Source: Inia geoffrensis
Taxonomy: Eukaryota; Chordata; Mammalia; Artiodactyla; Iniidae
Assembly: GCA_036417435.1 (NCBI GenBank)
Contig: CM070905.1
Span: 20,561,592 to 20,625,591 of the forward strand
DNA: 64,000 bases
Direction of reading: 5' to 3'
Part shown: positions 1-10,860 of the stretch, piece after piece
How the letters are laid out: every line of letters begins with the position of its first letter
How positions within the stretch are numbered: the first letter of the stretch is position 1
Made by a program: the position numbers and the translations under genes
The notes under the pieces: generated by a model
What the model saw: the letters and a program-made list of their open reading frames with translations, nothing else
Database searches by the model: none
Told to the model about the DNA's origin: nothing

Positions 1-1500
1 TTTGCTGGTTTGGATCAATAGCTGGCTGGTGTTTCTTGGATGAAATAGAAAGGAGACCTGGGCTGTGTCCCCAGTCCCCTCACTGCCCTTACCTGCACAC
101 ACACAGTGCCTCCCTGGTTCCAAACTTCAGAAGGACCACTTTGGAGGAACATGAAGGTATTTCTCCCCTGCAGACATCGGCATGGCCATCTCCCACCTCT
201 CTGGGCTTGGCAACTTGCAGTCTGGCTTTGGGAACAAGGAGGGAGCTACTGACACCTAAAGAGGACTTTCCCTGGGGTCAGCCTGAGGCACTGCAGGAAT
301 GGAGCCCCACTGTGCCCAGCCTTGGGTTGGAATCCGTCTCTGATAGGCAGCGTGCTGGCTGCATTTCTGCCTGTGTTCGTTAGGGTGGTGCCAACTGCTG
401 GGACACACAATTTCACCATTTCAGAGTCTTGTCCCAGGAGTGGTTTATTTCTTGTCTGACCTGGTTGTCTGTGGTTGGTGGGTGGGTCCTTCCATCTTGA
501 GGCTCCACCATCTTGCAGGGCCTCAGAATCCTGTTTATCCAGCTGGTAAAAGGATCTGTAGAGAAGACATATCTATTTCTTACCTGCTTTGGGATGGAAG
601 TGTCACCATGACCCTCCTTCACCAGTCATGCGGTCACACCTGGAGACTGTGTGGAAACGGAGAGGCCGAGAAGTGTGGGCCATAGCTGGTAGCCATCTCT
701 TATCAACAGCTTTACACCAGCGCCTGCATGGGTGGGGACACACAGTTTTGGTGGATAGCTAGCTTCCTGTCCCCTGGCCTCACCTGCGTAAGAAATGAAT
801 TACCTTTAGTGCAGCCCAGTCAGGCGGACTAAGGGGAATGAGGCTCCTGGTTTCAAGGAAACCAGGAGGGGTTAGGAGGTGGAGCTCGGAAGAGCTTGCC
901 AGTCAGTGACTATGGCTAACCTCAAAGGGGAAGCTACAGGACCCAGTAAGAGACCTCAGCCATTGGAGGGCAGGGCTGCTGTCCTCTGCTTTGGAGTGTC
1001 TGTAGCCCTTGCACCCAGCTGAGAGTCCCTCTCGTGGTACGTGACCCATCAACACTCACTGGCCGAATGAACAAATGCATCCTGACTTCCAGCAACTGGG
1101 TCTCCCGCGCTGTCTGTTTTCCTTTTGCCGCAGTTTTGTTTCCAGGCCCATCTTCTTCTCCTCGACGTAGGCTGCGCTGATGTCCTCTGCTGAGTAGGGC
1201 AGTGGTTCTCAAGTCTAATTTGTGGATGCAAGGCAACCTGTTATGATATTCCAGCTGGAGGACCGGCAGTTCTCATTGTCAATTGTGTCTGAAAGATGTA
1301 GTTTCCCTGTTGCCTTTGAAGTCATGCTTTTAATGGGCAAAAGTGGGTCTTTTAAGTAGCTATAAGCCCTGATTAGAGCAGGGTAAAATCAGCATTGTGT
1401 GTTTGGGCTAAGTGGCTCAGCACCAAGATTTACTTGGCACTTCAGCTGTGGGTGATCCCAGCTGCCACCTCATACACTCTTCTGTGACGTCGTCATCTGT
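1..1500. other. Intronic sequence without a recognised feature
   Basis: No exon, young repeat or RNA gene seen. A stretch near 1199 (agtggttctcaagtct) faintly resembles a hAT terminus but does not extend. Confidence 0.5.
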
Positions 1501-1504
1501 TCCT

Positions 1505-1690
1505 CGTTTAGTCATTCATCATTCATTCATAATTCATCCATCCGTTCCTTCAAGTATTCCCAACATACCGACCATATATCAAGCTCTGGGCTTGGAACTG
1601 AAGAGAATAGTGGTGAAAAATACATAGTAATTTCTGACCTCCAGAAGCTCACATTTTTTAGGTGGCAGGGAGCATCAGTGGGCAAATATA
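1505..1690 (+). repeat. ATTC-rich tract and ancient interspersed repeat remnant
   Basis: Degenerate CATTCATT units (about 1510-1550) run into a stretch resembling the old mammalian repeat that ends in a 'gaccctgccctcatggagctcacattctag'-like motif. Family uncertain. Confidence 0.35.
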
Positions 1691-1985
1691 GCAGCATTTG
1701 TGGAATGTGAGACGCTCGTGGTTGTAGAATGTGAGACTAACTCGAGTTCCTGGACTGACACGCAGTGGGGGCTGTCCTAGACCAGGGCCAGGGTCAGACA
1801 CGCTTCATTGGAAGGGTGAGACCCTAGGTGAGGGAGTGGGGTGGTCGTCCTGGGCAGGGGAAACCACCTGTGCCGAGGACACAGAGGCATGGACAGGTGG
1901 AGAGCATCCCAGGAGACTTGTCAGCACAGCCCTCAAGGCAAAGGCCCAGCAGACAGGGGAGCATCGTGATGGATTATGAAAGTCA

Positions 1986-1986
1986 G

Positions 1987-2019
<33 letters not shown>

Positions 2020-2036
2020 GTGCACGCACACACACC
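1986..2036. repeat. (CA)n microsatellite with CG interruptions
   Basis: Alternating purine-pyrimidine tract, CA units broken by CGCG and GTGCACG. Such tracts can adopt Z-DNA and are often length-polymorphic. Confidence 0.95.
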
Positions 2037-2202
2037 CAAACTCACCTGGAAAAAGTCTCACTATTTGCAAAATTCTAGTTTATCTCTGGGGCAGTGGGAC
2101 ACTGAGATCTCTTTGGCATGCTTCCTCTTGTGAAAGAAAAGTCTATTAGGGAGGATGTGGTGAGAGACACCTTACTCTTTTGGCTGGAAGGCTGGATTTT
2201 TC

Positions 2203-2680
2203 TGTGTATGGGTCAGGATTCTTTTCTTTCATTAACAAATGCCAGAGCCCTCACTGGCTTATGCAAAAGGGGAATTTTTGGCTCACGTAGCCAGGAAGTA
2301 TAAGCATAGAGGTGGCTTCAGTGCACGTGATCTAGACATCTGTGTGATGTCTCCAGGACCCTGGACTCAGGACTTTCTATGCCCTGGCTCAGCTCTGGTC
2401 TCTTCGTACTTAACTTCCTTCTCTTCAGGCTCCCCTCCCCGCCTCCCACTCCCCTGGTTAGGAGGTGGTGTCCACGGTTCTTAAGCCCACCCCTCTCCAA
2501 GGCCACAGCCAGTGGAAGACCTAGGACTTTTTCCTCAGCACTCCATCCAAAGTCTGTTGCCTCCCAGAGATTCTGATCCAACCAGGTACCCAACCCTAAA
2601 CTAGTCACTGTGACCTGCACTTGCTCTGTGCTGATTGGTTTGGGCCTGGGTCATGTGTCCTCCCTTGAACCAGGGGTAGA
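2203..2680. mobile_element. Probable old LTR or interspersed repeat remnant, family not fixed
   Basis: The text around 2250-2290 (cactggcttatgcaaaag, ggctcacgtagc) and 2600-2660 (gattggtttgggcctgggtc) matches the style of a dispersed mammalian repeat I have seen often but cannot name with confidence. No coding potential. Confidence 0.35.
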
Positions 2681-2821
2681 GTCAATTTCCCCAGACGCTT
2701 TTGGGCTGAAAGGGGGTGAAAGGGTGGATTCTCAGAGGATAAATGAATGGTAGCAAAAACAACATCAAAAACAACAGGTGTCCACTATCTCTAACAGTGT
2801 CTTCCTTTTTTAAAAAAATTT

Positions 2822-3023
2822 TTTTTTTTTTGCGGTGCATGGGCCTCTCACTGTTGTGGCCTCTCCCGCTGTGGAGCACAGGCTCCGGACGCACAGGCTC
2901 AGCAGCCGTGGCTCAGGGGCTCAGCCGCTCCACGACATGTGGGATCTTCCTGGACCGGGGCACGAACCCGTGTCCCCTGCATCGGCAGGCGGACTCTCAA
3001 CCACTGCACCACCAGGGAAGCCC
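2822..3023 (-). mobile_element. CHR-type tRNA-derived SINE
   Basis: Antisense copy: poly-T, then the reverse complement of the CHR 3' body (tgcggtgcatgggcctctca), ending in the reverse complement of the tRNA-like head (ccaccagggaagccc). No clear target duplication because both flanks are T-rich. Confidence 0.92.
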
Positions 3024-3050
3024 CCATCTTTTTTTTTTTTAAATCATGAC

Positions 3051-3094
3051 TGTATTAGAATTTTCCAGAGAAACAGAAACTATATATATATATT

Positions 3095-3125
<31 letters not shown>

Positions 3126-3478
3126 TGATTTTAAGGAATTAGATCACGCAATTATGGAGGCTCCAAGTCCAAAATCAGCAGAGTAGGGTCACAGACTTGA
3201 GACTCAGAGGAGATCCCATGTCATAGTTCAAGTCCAAAGGCTTCTGCTGCAGAATTCCCTCTCCCTTGGGGAGGTCAGGCTTTTGTTCTATTCAGTCTTC
3301 ACCTGATCAGGTAGCCACACACTTATATTTTAGGGGAGAGTCTGCTTCACTCAAAGTCCACTGATTTTAATGTTAATCTCATCCAAAAACACCCTCACAG
3401 AAACATCCAGAGTAATATTTGACCACATATCTGGGCGCGATGGCCCAGCCAAGTGGACACATCAAATTCACCATCACA
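3051..3478 (-). mobile_element. ERVL-type solitary LTR (MLT2-like)
   Basis: Read in reverse it begins with the motif pattern tgatggtgaatttgatgtgt and includes the ggccatcgcgcccagata section typical of ERVL LTRs; the + strand starts tgtattagaattttccagag. It carries an internal TA and GA microsatellite. Non-coding relic. Confidence 0.65.
3076..3124. repeat. (TA)n followed by (GA)n
   Basis: A short TA run followed by about 30 bases of GA units, inside the LTR relic. Confidence 0.9.
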
Positions 3479-3489
3479 GTGACCGACAG

Positions 3490-4385
3490 TAAGAAGTACA
3501 CTTACATCACACTCATGCATACACATACGTGGTTGAAACAAAAAGTCTCACAAAAGTCTTATCCTTCCTAAATGTGACGTATTCTTATTTTTCTCTTCTA
3601 TTTTATTCCATTAAAAAAGTACTTGTAACCTGCGCAGGTTACTGGACTGATGCCGGATTATGAATTGTCTTTTGAAACATCATCCTAGAAGACATTTGCT
3701 GGGTGTTCTATTATCCCATGGCAAACGTCCTGAGGAAAACAGGATTCTGTCCAGAGGGTCCGGGAAGGTACCATGTGCCACCGAGGGAGACCTGAACAGA
3801 TTGCCAAGTCACACTCTCACCGGGTATGACCCCAGCCAGGACCTGTCCCTGCTCATGCCTCCGTTTCTTTATCTGTAGAGGCCGTATACTTACAAATGCC
3901 TCTTCTACCTAACAGCGTTGCCATGTACAGTACAATCAGAATGAGATAATATATATGAAAACACTTTGTAAACTCTAAAGTAATTTCGTGAGGTAATTGC
4001 TATTTTTAAACTACTGTATAATAACTTTCTTCTCTGCCACTCAGGAATCTGAGAAGATGATGCTATTTCATGAAAATTAGTTTGAGCTCTTCACCACTTG
4101 CCACACAAAACAAAGCCCCAATTTCTCTAATCAAAATGATGATCAGCTTCTAAAAATGAGTCCCATCTCCCCTGAGATGATTCAGAATTAAAATTTGATT
4201 TCAAAGAGGGGGAAACAGCAGAGTGTTTGGGTTTGATTCAGAGACTTTCAGTTCTGTCTTCCTGTCCCTTTCCCACCCTACCTAGTTCAGTGAGTCCTTC
4301 CGGGCTATCTTGGGGTGACTCAGTTACATTATTTGGCTTGAAGAGTCAGAATTGGGCTGAATGCTACCTCTGATACTTTTGTTTT
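3490..4385. other. Intronic sequence without a recognised feature
   Basis: AT-rich unique sequence; no exon or clear repeat seen. Confidence 0.5.
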
Positions 4386-4397
4386 AAAACCAGCTGA

Positions 4398-4601
4398 GGG
4401 ACTTCCCTGGCAGTACAGTGGTTACGACTTTGTCTTCCAGTGCAGGGTGTGCGGGTTCGATCCCTGGTCGGGGGTTTAAGATCCCACATGGCTCGTGGCC
4501 AAAAAACCAAAACATAAAACAGAAGCAATATATAGTAACAAATTCAATAAGGACTTTAAAAATGGCCCACGTCAAAAAAAATCTTAAAAAAAACCCCCCA
4601 C
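4398..4601 (+). mobile_element. CHR-1-like tRNA-derived SINE with target duplications
   Basis: Starts gggacttccctggcag, has the tRNA B-box-like gggttcgatccctggtc, and ends in the A-rich tail with aacaaattcaataagga. Flanked by aaaaccagctga (4386-4397) and aaaaacagctga (4602-4613), one mismatch. Older than the CHR copies that end in CCGCA-type sequence. Confidence 0.9.
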
Positions 4602-4613
4602 AAAAACAGCTGA

Positions 4614-5474
4614 ATGATGACCTGAGAGACAGATGGTGGATGGGATCTGGAATCTCAATGAGGGTTTCCTAGGTTGAGTCATCACTTACATGGATAGATG
4701 GAACGGACACCACTGGAGAAGTCCAGCTTTGCCAGGACGGAGAGCCTCAAGCTGCCCTGGAGGGCAGGGGCGGGCAGCTCTGCTCACCTGTGGGTCCCGT
4801 GCTGGGGTAGGAGGGCTGCAGCCGGCTCACTGCTGTGGCAGTGCCCGGTGGGGTCTCTGGTGAGGCAAGCTGAATCCCACATCCCTGCTAGCTCCCCCTT
4901 CTCTTCCATTTCTCTTGTTTGTTTGCTAATCCGTCTCTCTCGTGGTGTGTAGAATGAGAAGCTGGTTATTCCTAGCACACGTCGTTTTCTGTGGGCTCCC
5001 CCCTCTCCAGGCGCAGTAATTTCGCTGTCCCCAGATGAGGGTGACGAGTGTTTGAGATGCATAACGGTGTCTCCTTTCAGTGCCTAGTACAAGATGGAGA
5101 ATGAGGCCTGGCACCTTTCTGTGCAGTAAATTTATAATTACAGGCTTCCTCGTCTTGCCTCTTGCAAAGCAGAGAGCTGTTGACCTGGCTTGTGGGTCTG
5201 TGAGTGTGTACAGTAAGCCAGGGTGTGGCAGGCACACTTTCCCAGGACTCGGCAGGTTCCGGTACAGGGACGGCCGTAAGTTCCCTCCAGAGGGGTCAGT
5301 GGCTCAGGCCTGACCCGCACCTGCCTGTCTGGAGTGAGGATGACCAGCCCTGCTGGAGTCTGGTTGTTAGCAGTGGTGTTCTGAGAACTGTGTTAGGCAG
5401 CAGAGAATATGGCACCCAAAGAGCGGGCTCCTCCCGACAAAGGCCAGGGAGCAGGTGCTGAAGTGGGTTCAGGT
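4614..5474. other. Intronic sequence without a recognised feature
   Basis: Unique sequence of moderate GC; ORFs here have no recognisable family. Confidence 0.5.
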
Positions 5475-5675
5475 AAAGTCAGGAGACATGGGAAGAGCCC
5501 TGGATTAGGAGTCCAGGGACCTGAGCTTAATCCCATCCCCACCATGAACTCACTCTGCCACCTCCTGCAGGTCCTTTAAGTTCTGTGGATCACAGCTTCC
5601 TCGTCACTAAAATCAGGGACTGGGAATCATCAAACTGGACCATCTCTTTCAGCTCAAAAACTTCTAGATTCTTCT
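5475..5675 (+). mobile_element. MIR3/Ther-1-like SINE remnant
   Basis: Pattern gagtcaggagacctgg...cctcgtcactaaaatcaggga...ctctttcagctcaaaaacttctagattctt follows the MIR3-type core and tail. Strongly diverged. Confidence 0.55.
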
Positions 5676-5771
5676 CTGATATTTAGATTTGCACAGGCAA
5701 TTCATGATGGACCAGCCCGACCTCCTGACCCCTCATCACTCTAACGGAGATGGTGCCATTGGGCATTTTTT

Positions 5772-5980
5772 TTTTTTTTTTTTTTTTCTGCGGTACGTGG
5801 GCCTCTCACTGTTGTGGCCTCTCCCGTTGTGGAGCACAGGCTCCGGACGCGCAGGCTCAGTGGCCATGGCTCACGGGCCCAGCCGCTCCGCGGCATATGG
5901 GATCCTCCCGGACCGGGGCACGAACCCACGTCCCCTGCATCGGCAGGCGGACCCTCAACCACTGCGCCACCAGGGAAGCC
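5772..5980 (-). mobile_element. Young CHR-type SINE with target duplications
   Basis: Antisense copy with a long poly-T and the full CHR body. Flanking duplications ccattgggcatttttt (5756-5771) and ccatcgggcatttttt (5981-5996) differ at one base, so the insertion is fairly recent. Confidence 0.95.
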
Positions 5981-6316
5981 CCATCGGGCATTTTTTGATC
6001 CTAATCCTTTCATGTTCTTTCACTCTTGTCAACAACAACAACTCTCACTTAAGAAGCACTTACTTCGGGCCAGGAGAAGCCCTTCGCCAGGCACTTTCCA
6101 GCTCTTTATGCTTTCAGAGGGAAATAGTTGTGCCCACTGTGATGGGCATGATCTGTGAGGTTATGCCCTGGGAGTCCCCAGGGGCTTTGCTCTCCTCCTG
6201 TAGAGCTGGTACTGCCGGGTGATGTCCTGGGGTTTCTGTGTGTGGGAACTTACGTGGGTTAAACTGGACTTTGGAGGGCTCTGGAATTGTGCTTTCCTAG
6301 AAATAGGACGGGCTTT

Positions 6317-6440
6317 GCAATGATACAGAGCTGGGTTTCAACCCCAGCTGTGCCACTTATGAGCCATATGCTCTCGCAGAGCTAGTTTCCTCACTTGAAA
6401 AGCAGGTCAGACACTCCTGACCCCAGCGAACCGTTGTCTG
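6317..6440 (+). mobile_element. MIR remnant
   Basis: Contains gctgggtttcaaccccagctgtgccacttatgag-type MIR head sequence followed by a degraded cctcacttgaaaa segment. Confidence 0.5.
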
Positions 6441-6444
6441 AGGA

Positions 6445-7690
6445 CTGAGGTAATGGGTGTGCCGGCATTTGCCTTGGGGCCCGGGGTCCCATGAATGATG
6501 CACAGGTGCTGATGCTTCTCCTCGCCTCCAGCCCCTCTTCCTGCCAGTCAGGAAAGAGTTCTTGAGTCTCCCCTCCATGTCAGGTGTGGGTCTAGCACTG
6601 TGGACACACTAGTGAGCAAGGCAGGCCCCCCCCCCGGACCCCCACGGAGCTCACAGTCCTCAGCTCCAAACTCAGTTCTTTAGGCAAAGGCTAAATCGAC
6701 AGGAGCGCAGAGGCTCCTCCCTGGGAGCAGGGGCTGAGCTCTTTTCCTTTAAGTTTCTTCCCTCAGCACACTGTGCATTTCAGTGTCAGCCTCCCTGACG
6801 AGGTCCCGGCTCCCTCTCCAGCCCTGTTTCCTCCTGCTTTCCAGACAGCCTCTTCCTGGCGTGCACCCTGGTTGAAATGCCCTTGCTGTGGCTCCATGGA
6901 CCCCTGCCCAAGGAGGCCCTCCCTTTCCAGCTCTGCAGGTCCTCTCGAAGTTCACGGCTCAGCCCAAGTGCCATCGCCTCTCCAAGACCTCCCACAGCCT
7001 TCTCCTTGCTCCCTAGCCCGGGGTTAGAGGTCAGCTGTCCTCACCCGAGCTCTCGAAGTCCGTCACTTAACGTTTCACTGTCTGAGTAATTGGGTTCTGG
7101 TGGTGTCTGCCCCCCTGACTGGGTTTTTCAAGGGCCTGGTCCAGCCTCGGCCATCCTTGGATCCACGGTGTCTTGTTCATTTGGAATGTGCCCTAAACCT
7201 ACGTTTACCATGTGGGGGAAGAGATGAAGGCCCTCTGCTCACAAGACTGCTGTCGGTCCGTGGGTGTGCCGGTTTCCCTCCTCTGATGTCTTCTTGAGAA
7301 TGTCTGTGGTTTTCATTGGGAATGAAAACATCAGTGTCAATGTCATTGTTAGCTGACAATGTCAAATGTTTGTTTTGCTTTCCTTCTTCTTTCTTCTCTT
7401 GGTTTCCATCTAACTTTGTACTCTCTCTGCTTGTGGGAGGGTCAGATAGGTTTCTTTGGCTCAGCCGTCTACCTCTTCCCATCACCTTGTATTCTGAGTT
7501 GTTTGGGAGGGGGAAATGAGAGAAATTCCACAGAGCTGAGATGTCTCCGAATAAGATGTAGGCCATTCCTGCCCAGATTTCTCCCAAACTGGAAGAAATA
7601 TGAAGCCATCCCCTGGAAACACACGCAGAAAGGCATCTTGAATAGAAATGAATGAGACCATTAGGATGGAAAGCTATTTTGTTCCACGGG
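6445..7690. other. Intronic sequence without a recognised feature
   Basis: Unique, partly pyrimidine-rich sequence; no exon or dispersed repeat seen. Confidence 0.5.
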
Positions 7691-7692
7691 GA

Positions 7693-7722
7693 GTTATTTA
7701 TTTATTTATTTATTTATTTATT
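7693..7722. repeat. (TTTA)n microsatellite
   Basis: About seven perfect TTTA units. Confidence 0.95.
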
Positions 7723-7829
7723 GACCACTTTTCTTAAAGCATTTGTTCTCTGCCTTTAATGAAAACCTCTCAAAGGAGGCCTCACCCTGGGCAGCGGCCA
7801 AGACCTCCCTCATTAAAATGACGTCGGGG

Positions 7830-7993
7830 GACTTCCCTGGCGGTCCAGTGGTTAAGACTTCACCTTCCGATGCGGAGGGTGCGAGTTTGAACCCTGGTCG
7901 GGGAACTAAGATCCCACATGCCTCGCAGCCAAAAAACCAAAAAGAGCAATATTGTAATAAATTCAATAAAGACTTAAAAAAAATGAAAAAAAA
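7830..7993 (+). mobile_element. CHR-1-like SINE, first of a nested pair
   Basis: Sense copy from acttccctggcggtccagtg through gaaccctggtcggggaacta to an A-rich tail with attcaataaagac. The upstream duplication aaaatgacgtcgggg (7815-7829) finds its partner aaaatgacattgggg only at 8240-8254, after the second SINE. Confidence 0.9.
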
Positions 7994-8000
7994 CAAAATG

Positions 8001-8238
8001 GGGCTTCCCTGGTGGTGCAGTGGTTGAGAGTCTGCCTGCTGATGCAGGGGACACGGGTTTGTGCCCCGGGTCCGGGAAGATCCCACATGCCGCGGAGCGG
8101 CTGGGCCCCTGAGCCATGGCCGCTGGGCCTGCACGTCTGGAGCCTGTGCCTTGCGGCGGGAGAGGTCACAACAGTGAGAGGACTGTGCACCGCAAAAAAA
8201 AAAAAAAAACAAAACAAACAAAACAGAACAAAAAAAAC
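8001..8238 (+). mobile_element. CHR-type SINE, inserted in the target duplication of its neighbour
   Basis: Sense copy from gggcttccctggtggtgcag to gactgtgcaccgc plus a poly-A/AAAC tail. Flanked by caaaatg at 7994-8000 and 8239-8245, so it landed inside the downstream duplication of the SINE at 7830. Confidence 0.93.
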
Positions 8239-8255
8239 CAAAATGACATTGGGGC

Positions 8256-9125
8256 TCAGACCTGGGCAGTGCGCCCAGAGGACCTGGTGGCTGCCTCAGA
8301 GTAAAGGGATCCGGGATGTAGGTTGTTAATTTGGCCTCACGCACCATCCAGCAGCGGGGAGGTGCAAAGGAGAAGCTTCCTCTGCAGTAGGTGCAGACCC
8401 AGAGGGCCAGGGCTGTAATGGACAGCCCCCAAAAAAGCGTTGTTTGAACTAGTCTTCTGTGTGTAAACAGTCCCTGGTGGACGTCCCCATCAGTGCCTGG
8501 CTGGGGTAAACTGAAAGGTTTTAGCAGGACAGCATGAGAGTCCGCCATGGACTTGGACAGTCCTGGTCCTGGTTCCAGTTGGCCTCTAGGGCTTTTAGCT
8601 GTGCAAACTGGATTACTCCCCTCAGCTGTAAGGTGGAAATGTCAGTACTACTTATATCACAAGGCTGCTAGTCAGGGTCCCAGCAGGAAACATTGTACAT
8701 ACAAATCAGGTCATTTGCACAAAGGTTGATAGAGGGGGTCTTGACACATGCCTCCTTAGAGGCAGGGCAGTGTTTGGGGGCGAGAACATTGAGGCCCGTT
8801 CCCTCCCCTAGGACCAAAGGGAGGCAGGCAGGAGGTGGTTCACAGGACCTGCAGCCCCCCTCCCCTCCTCCTAGCCTCTCCCCGTCCCACTGGGCTTCGG
8901 CTGATTCTCCCCACTGGCTGCACCTAACCAGGCCCAAGGGCAAGGAGCCTGCAGAGGTATAGCCCATACAGGTCAGCCTCCTGGGCATGGAAAAGGGTAG
9001 AGAGCAGATCTGGAGGGGCAGGTGGAAGATGCCCCACACTGAAGGGTTTGTTAAGATGAAATGAGAGTCTCTGGGACGTGCTGGATGGCGGCTGGTGCAA
9101 ACTCAGGCATTCTGTGGGCAGTGGC
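8256..9125. other. Intronic sequence upstream of exon 2
   Basis: No exon seen. Around 8660-8740 (cagggtcccagcaggaaac, gtcatttgcacaaaggtt) there is the style of an old dispersed repeat that I cannot name. Confidence 0.4.
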
Positions 9126-9130
9126 TGTTC

Positions 9131-9196
9131 ATCATCATCATCATCACCGTTATCATTGTTGTTACTGTTGCTAGTATTATTACTAGTACTATTACT
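9131..9196. repeat. Trinucleotide-like (ATC/ATT)n repeat
   Basis: Perfect ATC units at the start decaying to ATT, GTT and ACT units. It ends about 200 bases before exon 2. Confidence 0.85.
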
Positions 9197-9376
9197 GAAG
9201 TGCCCTCGTGCTGCCACCCAGCTTGGGCACTCATACCCACATACTGGGGACTGGCTCCCTTGGCCCCAGCGTCCCCCATTGCAGGTCTGTTTCAGCGTGT
9301 GCAGGATGCTTTGAGGGCCCAGCCAGACAATCTGTGGGGTGAAACTAAGCCTCTGCCTTTGTCAGCCAGCATCACG

Positions 9377-9398
9377 TCTTTCCTTTCCCCCCCCGTAG
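9377..9398 (+). other. PLXNA4: Splice acceptor of exon 2
   Basis: Pyrimidine-rich tract (tctttcctttcccccccc) followed by gtag and then the exon. The C-rich run of 8 is long but the site is a good match to the mammalian consensus. Confidence 0.85.
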
Positions 9399-9466
9399 GG
9401 AGCCTGCACTCCTCCCTCGACACTGCTGTGCCGAGTGTGACTGTGACCCGAGGACGCATCTCTGAA
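9399..9466 (+). other. PLXNA4: 5' UTR part of PLXNA4 exon 2
   Basis: The 68 bases between the acceptor AG at 9397-9398 and the ATG at 9467. In known PLXNA4 transcripts exon 1 is non-coding and the start codon lies in exon 2, which fits this layout. The segment has no stop in the frame of the main start, so the ATG choice rests on the signal peptide and on homology, not on an upstream stop. Confidence 0.8.
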
Positions 9467-10651
9467 ATGAAAGCCATGCCTTGGAATTGGACCTGCCTGC
9501 TCTCCCACCTCCTAATGGTGGGGATGGGCTCCTCCACTCTACTCCCCCAGCAGCCACCCCTGCTGCCCCAGAAGCGGTCTTTTGTCACGTTCCATGGGGA
9601 GCCCGCCGAGAGCTTCAACCACCTGGTGGTGGACGAGAGGACAGGGCACATTTATGTGGGGGCCGTCAATCGGATCTACAAGCTCTCCAGCGACTTGAAG
9701 GTCCTGGTGACCCACCAGACCGGGCCGGACGAGGACAACCCCAAGTGCTACCCTCCCCGCATTGTCCAGACGTGCAACGAGCCCCTGACCACCACCAACA
9801 ATGTCAACAAGATGCTCCTGATAGACTACAAGGAGAACAGGCTTATTGCTTGCGGGAGCCTGTACCAAGGCATCTGCAAGCTCCTCAGGCTGGAGGACCT
9901 CTTCAAGCTGGGGGAGCCTTTTCACAAGAAGGAGCACTACCTGTCGGGGGTCAACGAGAGTGGCTCTGTCTTTGGGGTGATCGTCTCCTACAACAACCTG
10001 GATGACAAGCTCTTCATTGCCACGGCCGTGGACGGGAAGCCAGAGTATTTCCCCACCATCTCCAGCCGGAAACTGACCAAGAACTCAGAGGCGGATGGCA
10101 TGTTCGCATATGTCTTCCACGATGAGTTTGTGGCCTCGATGATCAAGATTCCTTCGGACACTTTCACCGTCATCCCCGACTTTGATATCTACTACGTCTA
10201 CGGCTTCAGCAGCGGCAACTTTGTCTACTTTTTGACGCTTCAGCCTGAGATGGTGTCTCCCCCCGGCTCCACAACAAAGGAGCAGGTTTATACGTCCAAG
10301 CTTGTGAGGCTTTGCAAGGAGGACACGGCCTTCAACTCCTACGTGGAGGTGCCCATTGGCTGTGAGCATGGCGGGGTGGAGTACCGCCTGCTGCAGGCTG
10401 CCTACCTGTCCAAAGCTGGGGCCGTGCTCGCCCGGACCCTCGGGGTTCGCCCAGAGGACGACCTCCTCTTCACCGTCTTCTCCAAAGGCCAGAAGCGGAA
10501 AATGAAATCCCTGGACGAGTCGGCCCTGTGCATCTTCGTCCTGAAGCAGATCAATGACCGCATTAAGGAACGGCTGCAGTCCTGCTATCGGGGCGAGGGC
10601 ACTCTGGACCTGGCCTGGCTCAAGGTGAAGGACATTCCCTGCAGCAGCGCG
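9467..10651 (+). CDS. PLXNA4: Plexin-A4, first coding exon (exon 2): signal peptide and most of the Sema domain
   Basis: Encodes residues 1-395 of plexin-A4, a single-pass neuronal receptor for class 3 semaphorins (with neuropilins) and class 6 semaphorins that steers axons. The reading begins MKAMPWNWTCLLSHLLMVGM, a hydrophobic signal peptide of about 23 residues, followed by the Sema beta-propeller from about residue 37. Typical plexin-A stretches are HIYVGAVNRIYKLSSDLKVL, CNEPLTTTNNVNKMLLIDY, NRLIACGSLYQGICKLLRLE and DIYYVYGFSSGNFVYFL. Sema cysteines fall at 94, 103, 129, 137, 283, 299, 355, 373 and 392; N163-E-S is a likely glycosylation site. The start at 9467 has a purine at -3; a second in-frame ATG lies at 9476. 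The exon ends in phase 0 at GCG followed by the strong donor gtgagt. I see no frameshift or stop. Paralogues PLXNA1-3 share the fold, but the N-terminus and close identity to PLXNA4 as I know it fix the call. Confidence 0.96.
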
Positions 10652-10657
10652 GTGAGT
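10652..10657 (+). other. PLXNA4: Splice donor of exon 2
   Basis: gtgagt directly after codon 395 (GCG). This is a strong consensus donor. Reading through it would give 17 more residues and then a stop at 10700-10702. Confidence 0.92.
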
Positions 10658-10724
10658 CCGGGGAGGGTCTGTGGGCCGGCGTGGCACGGTGTCGAGACCT
10701 AGGCTGTGGCCTCCATGGGGTGTG

Positions 10725-10860
10725 AATCATCTCTCCCATTTTGTAGATGAGACAAGGATATCCCATCTCTGGGTCTCACTGGACTCGGATTATCACCAGC
10801 TCAAGCATGCTGTGACCATGGCACTGAGCTAATAAGGGTCAGAGCTGGAGCTAAATGTAG
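10725..10860 (-). mobile_element. MIR remnant
   Basis: Reverse-strand MIR pattern: tcccattttgtagatgagac ... ggtcagagctggagctaaa. Confidence 0.45.

Larger units (their letters stand above)
1..9398 (+). other. PLXNA4: PLXNA4 intron 1 (3' part)
   Basis: Everything left of exon 2. It has no recognisable coding exon of PLXNA4 or of another gene. It contains the SINE, LTR, MIR and microsatellite elements listed separately. The non-coding exon 1 and promoter are not in view. Confidence 0.85.

Noticed and set aside
5689..6222. 177-codon ORF
   Set aside because: Runs through the antisense CHR SINE and its poly-T tail.
7718..8548. 276-codon minus-strand ORF
   Set aside because: Most of it is the translation of the two CHR SINEs at 7830-8238 and their tails; not a gene.
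9481..10005. 174-codon ORF in another frame of exon 2
   Set aside because: Out-of-frame shadow of the plexin-A4 coding frame.
10085..10687. 200-codon ORF antisense to exon 2
   Set aside because: Shadow of the conserved plexin coding sequence, which explains its length.
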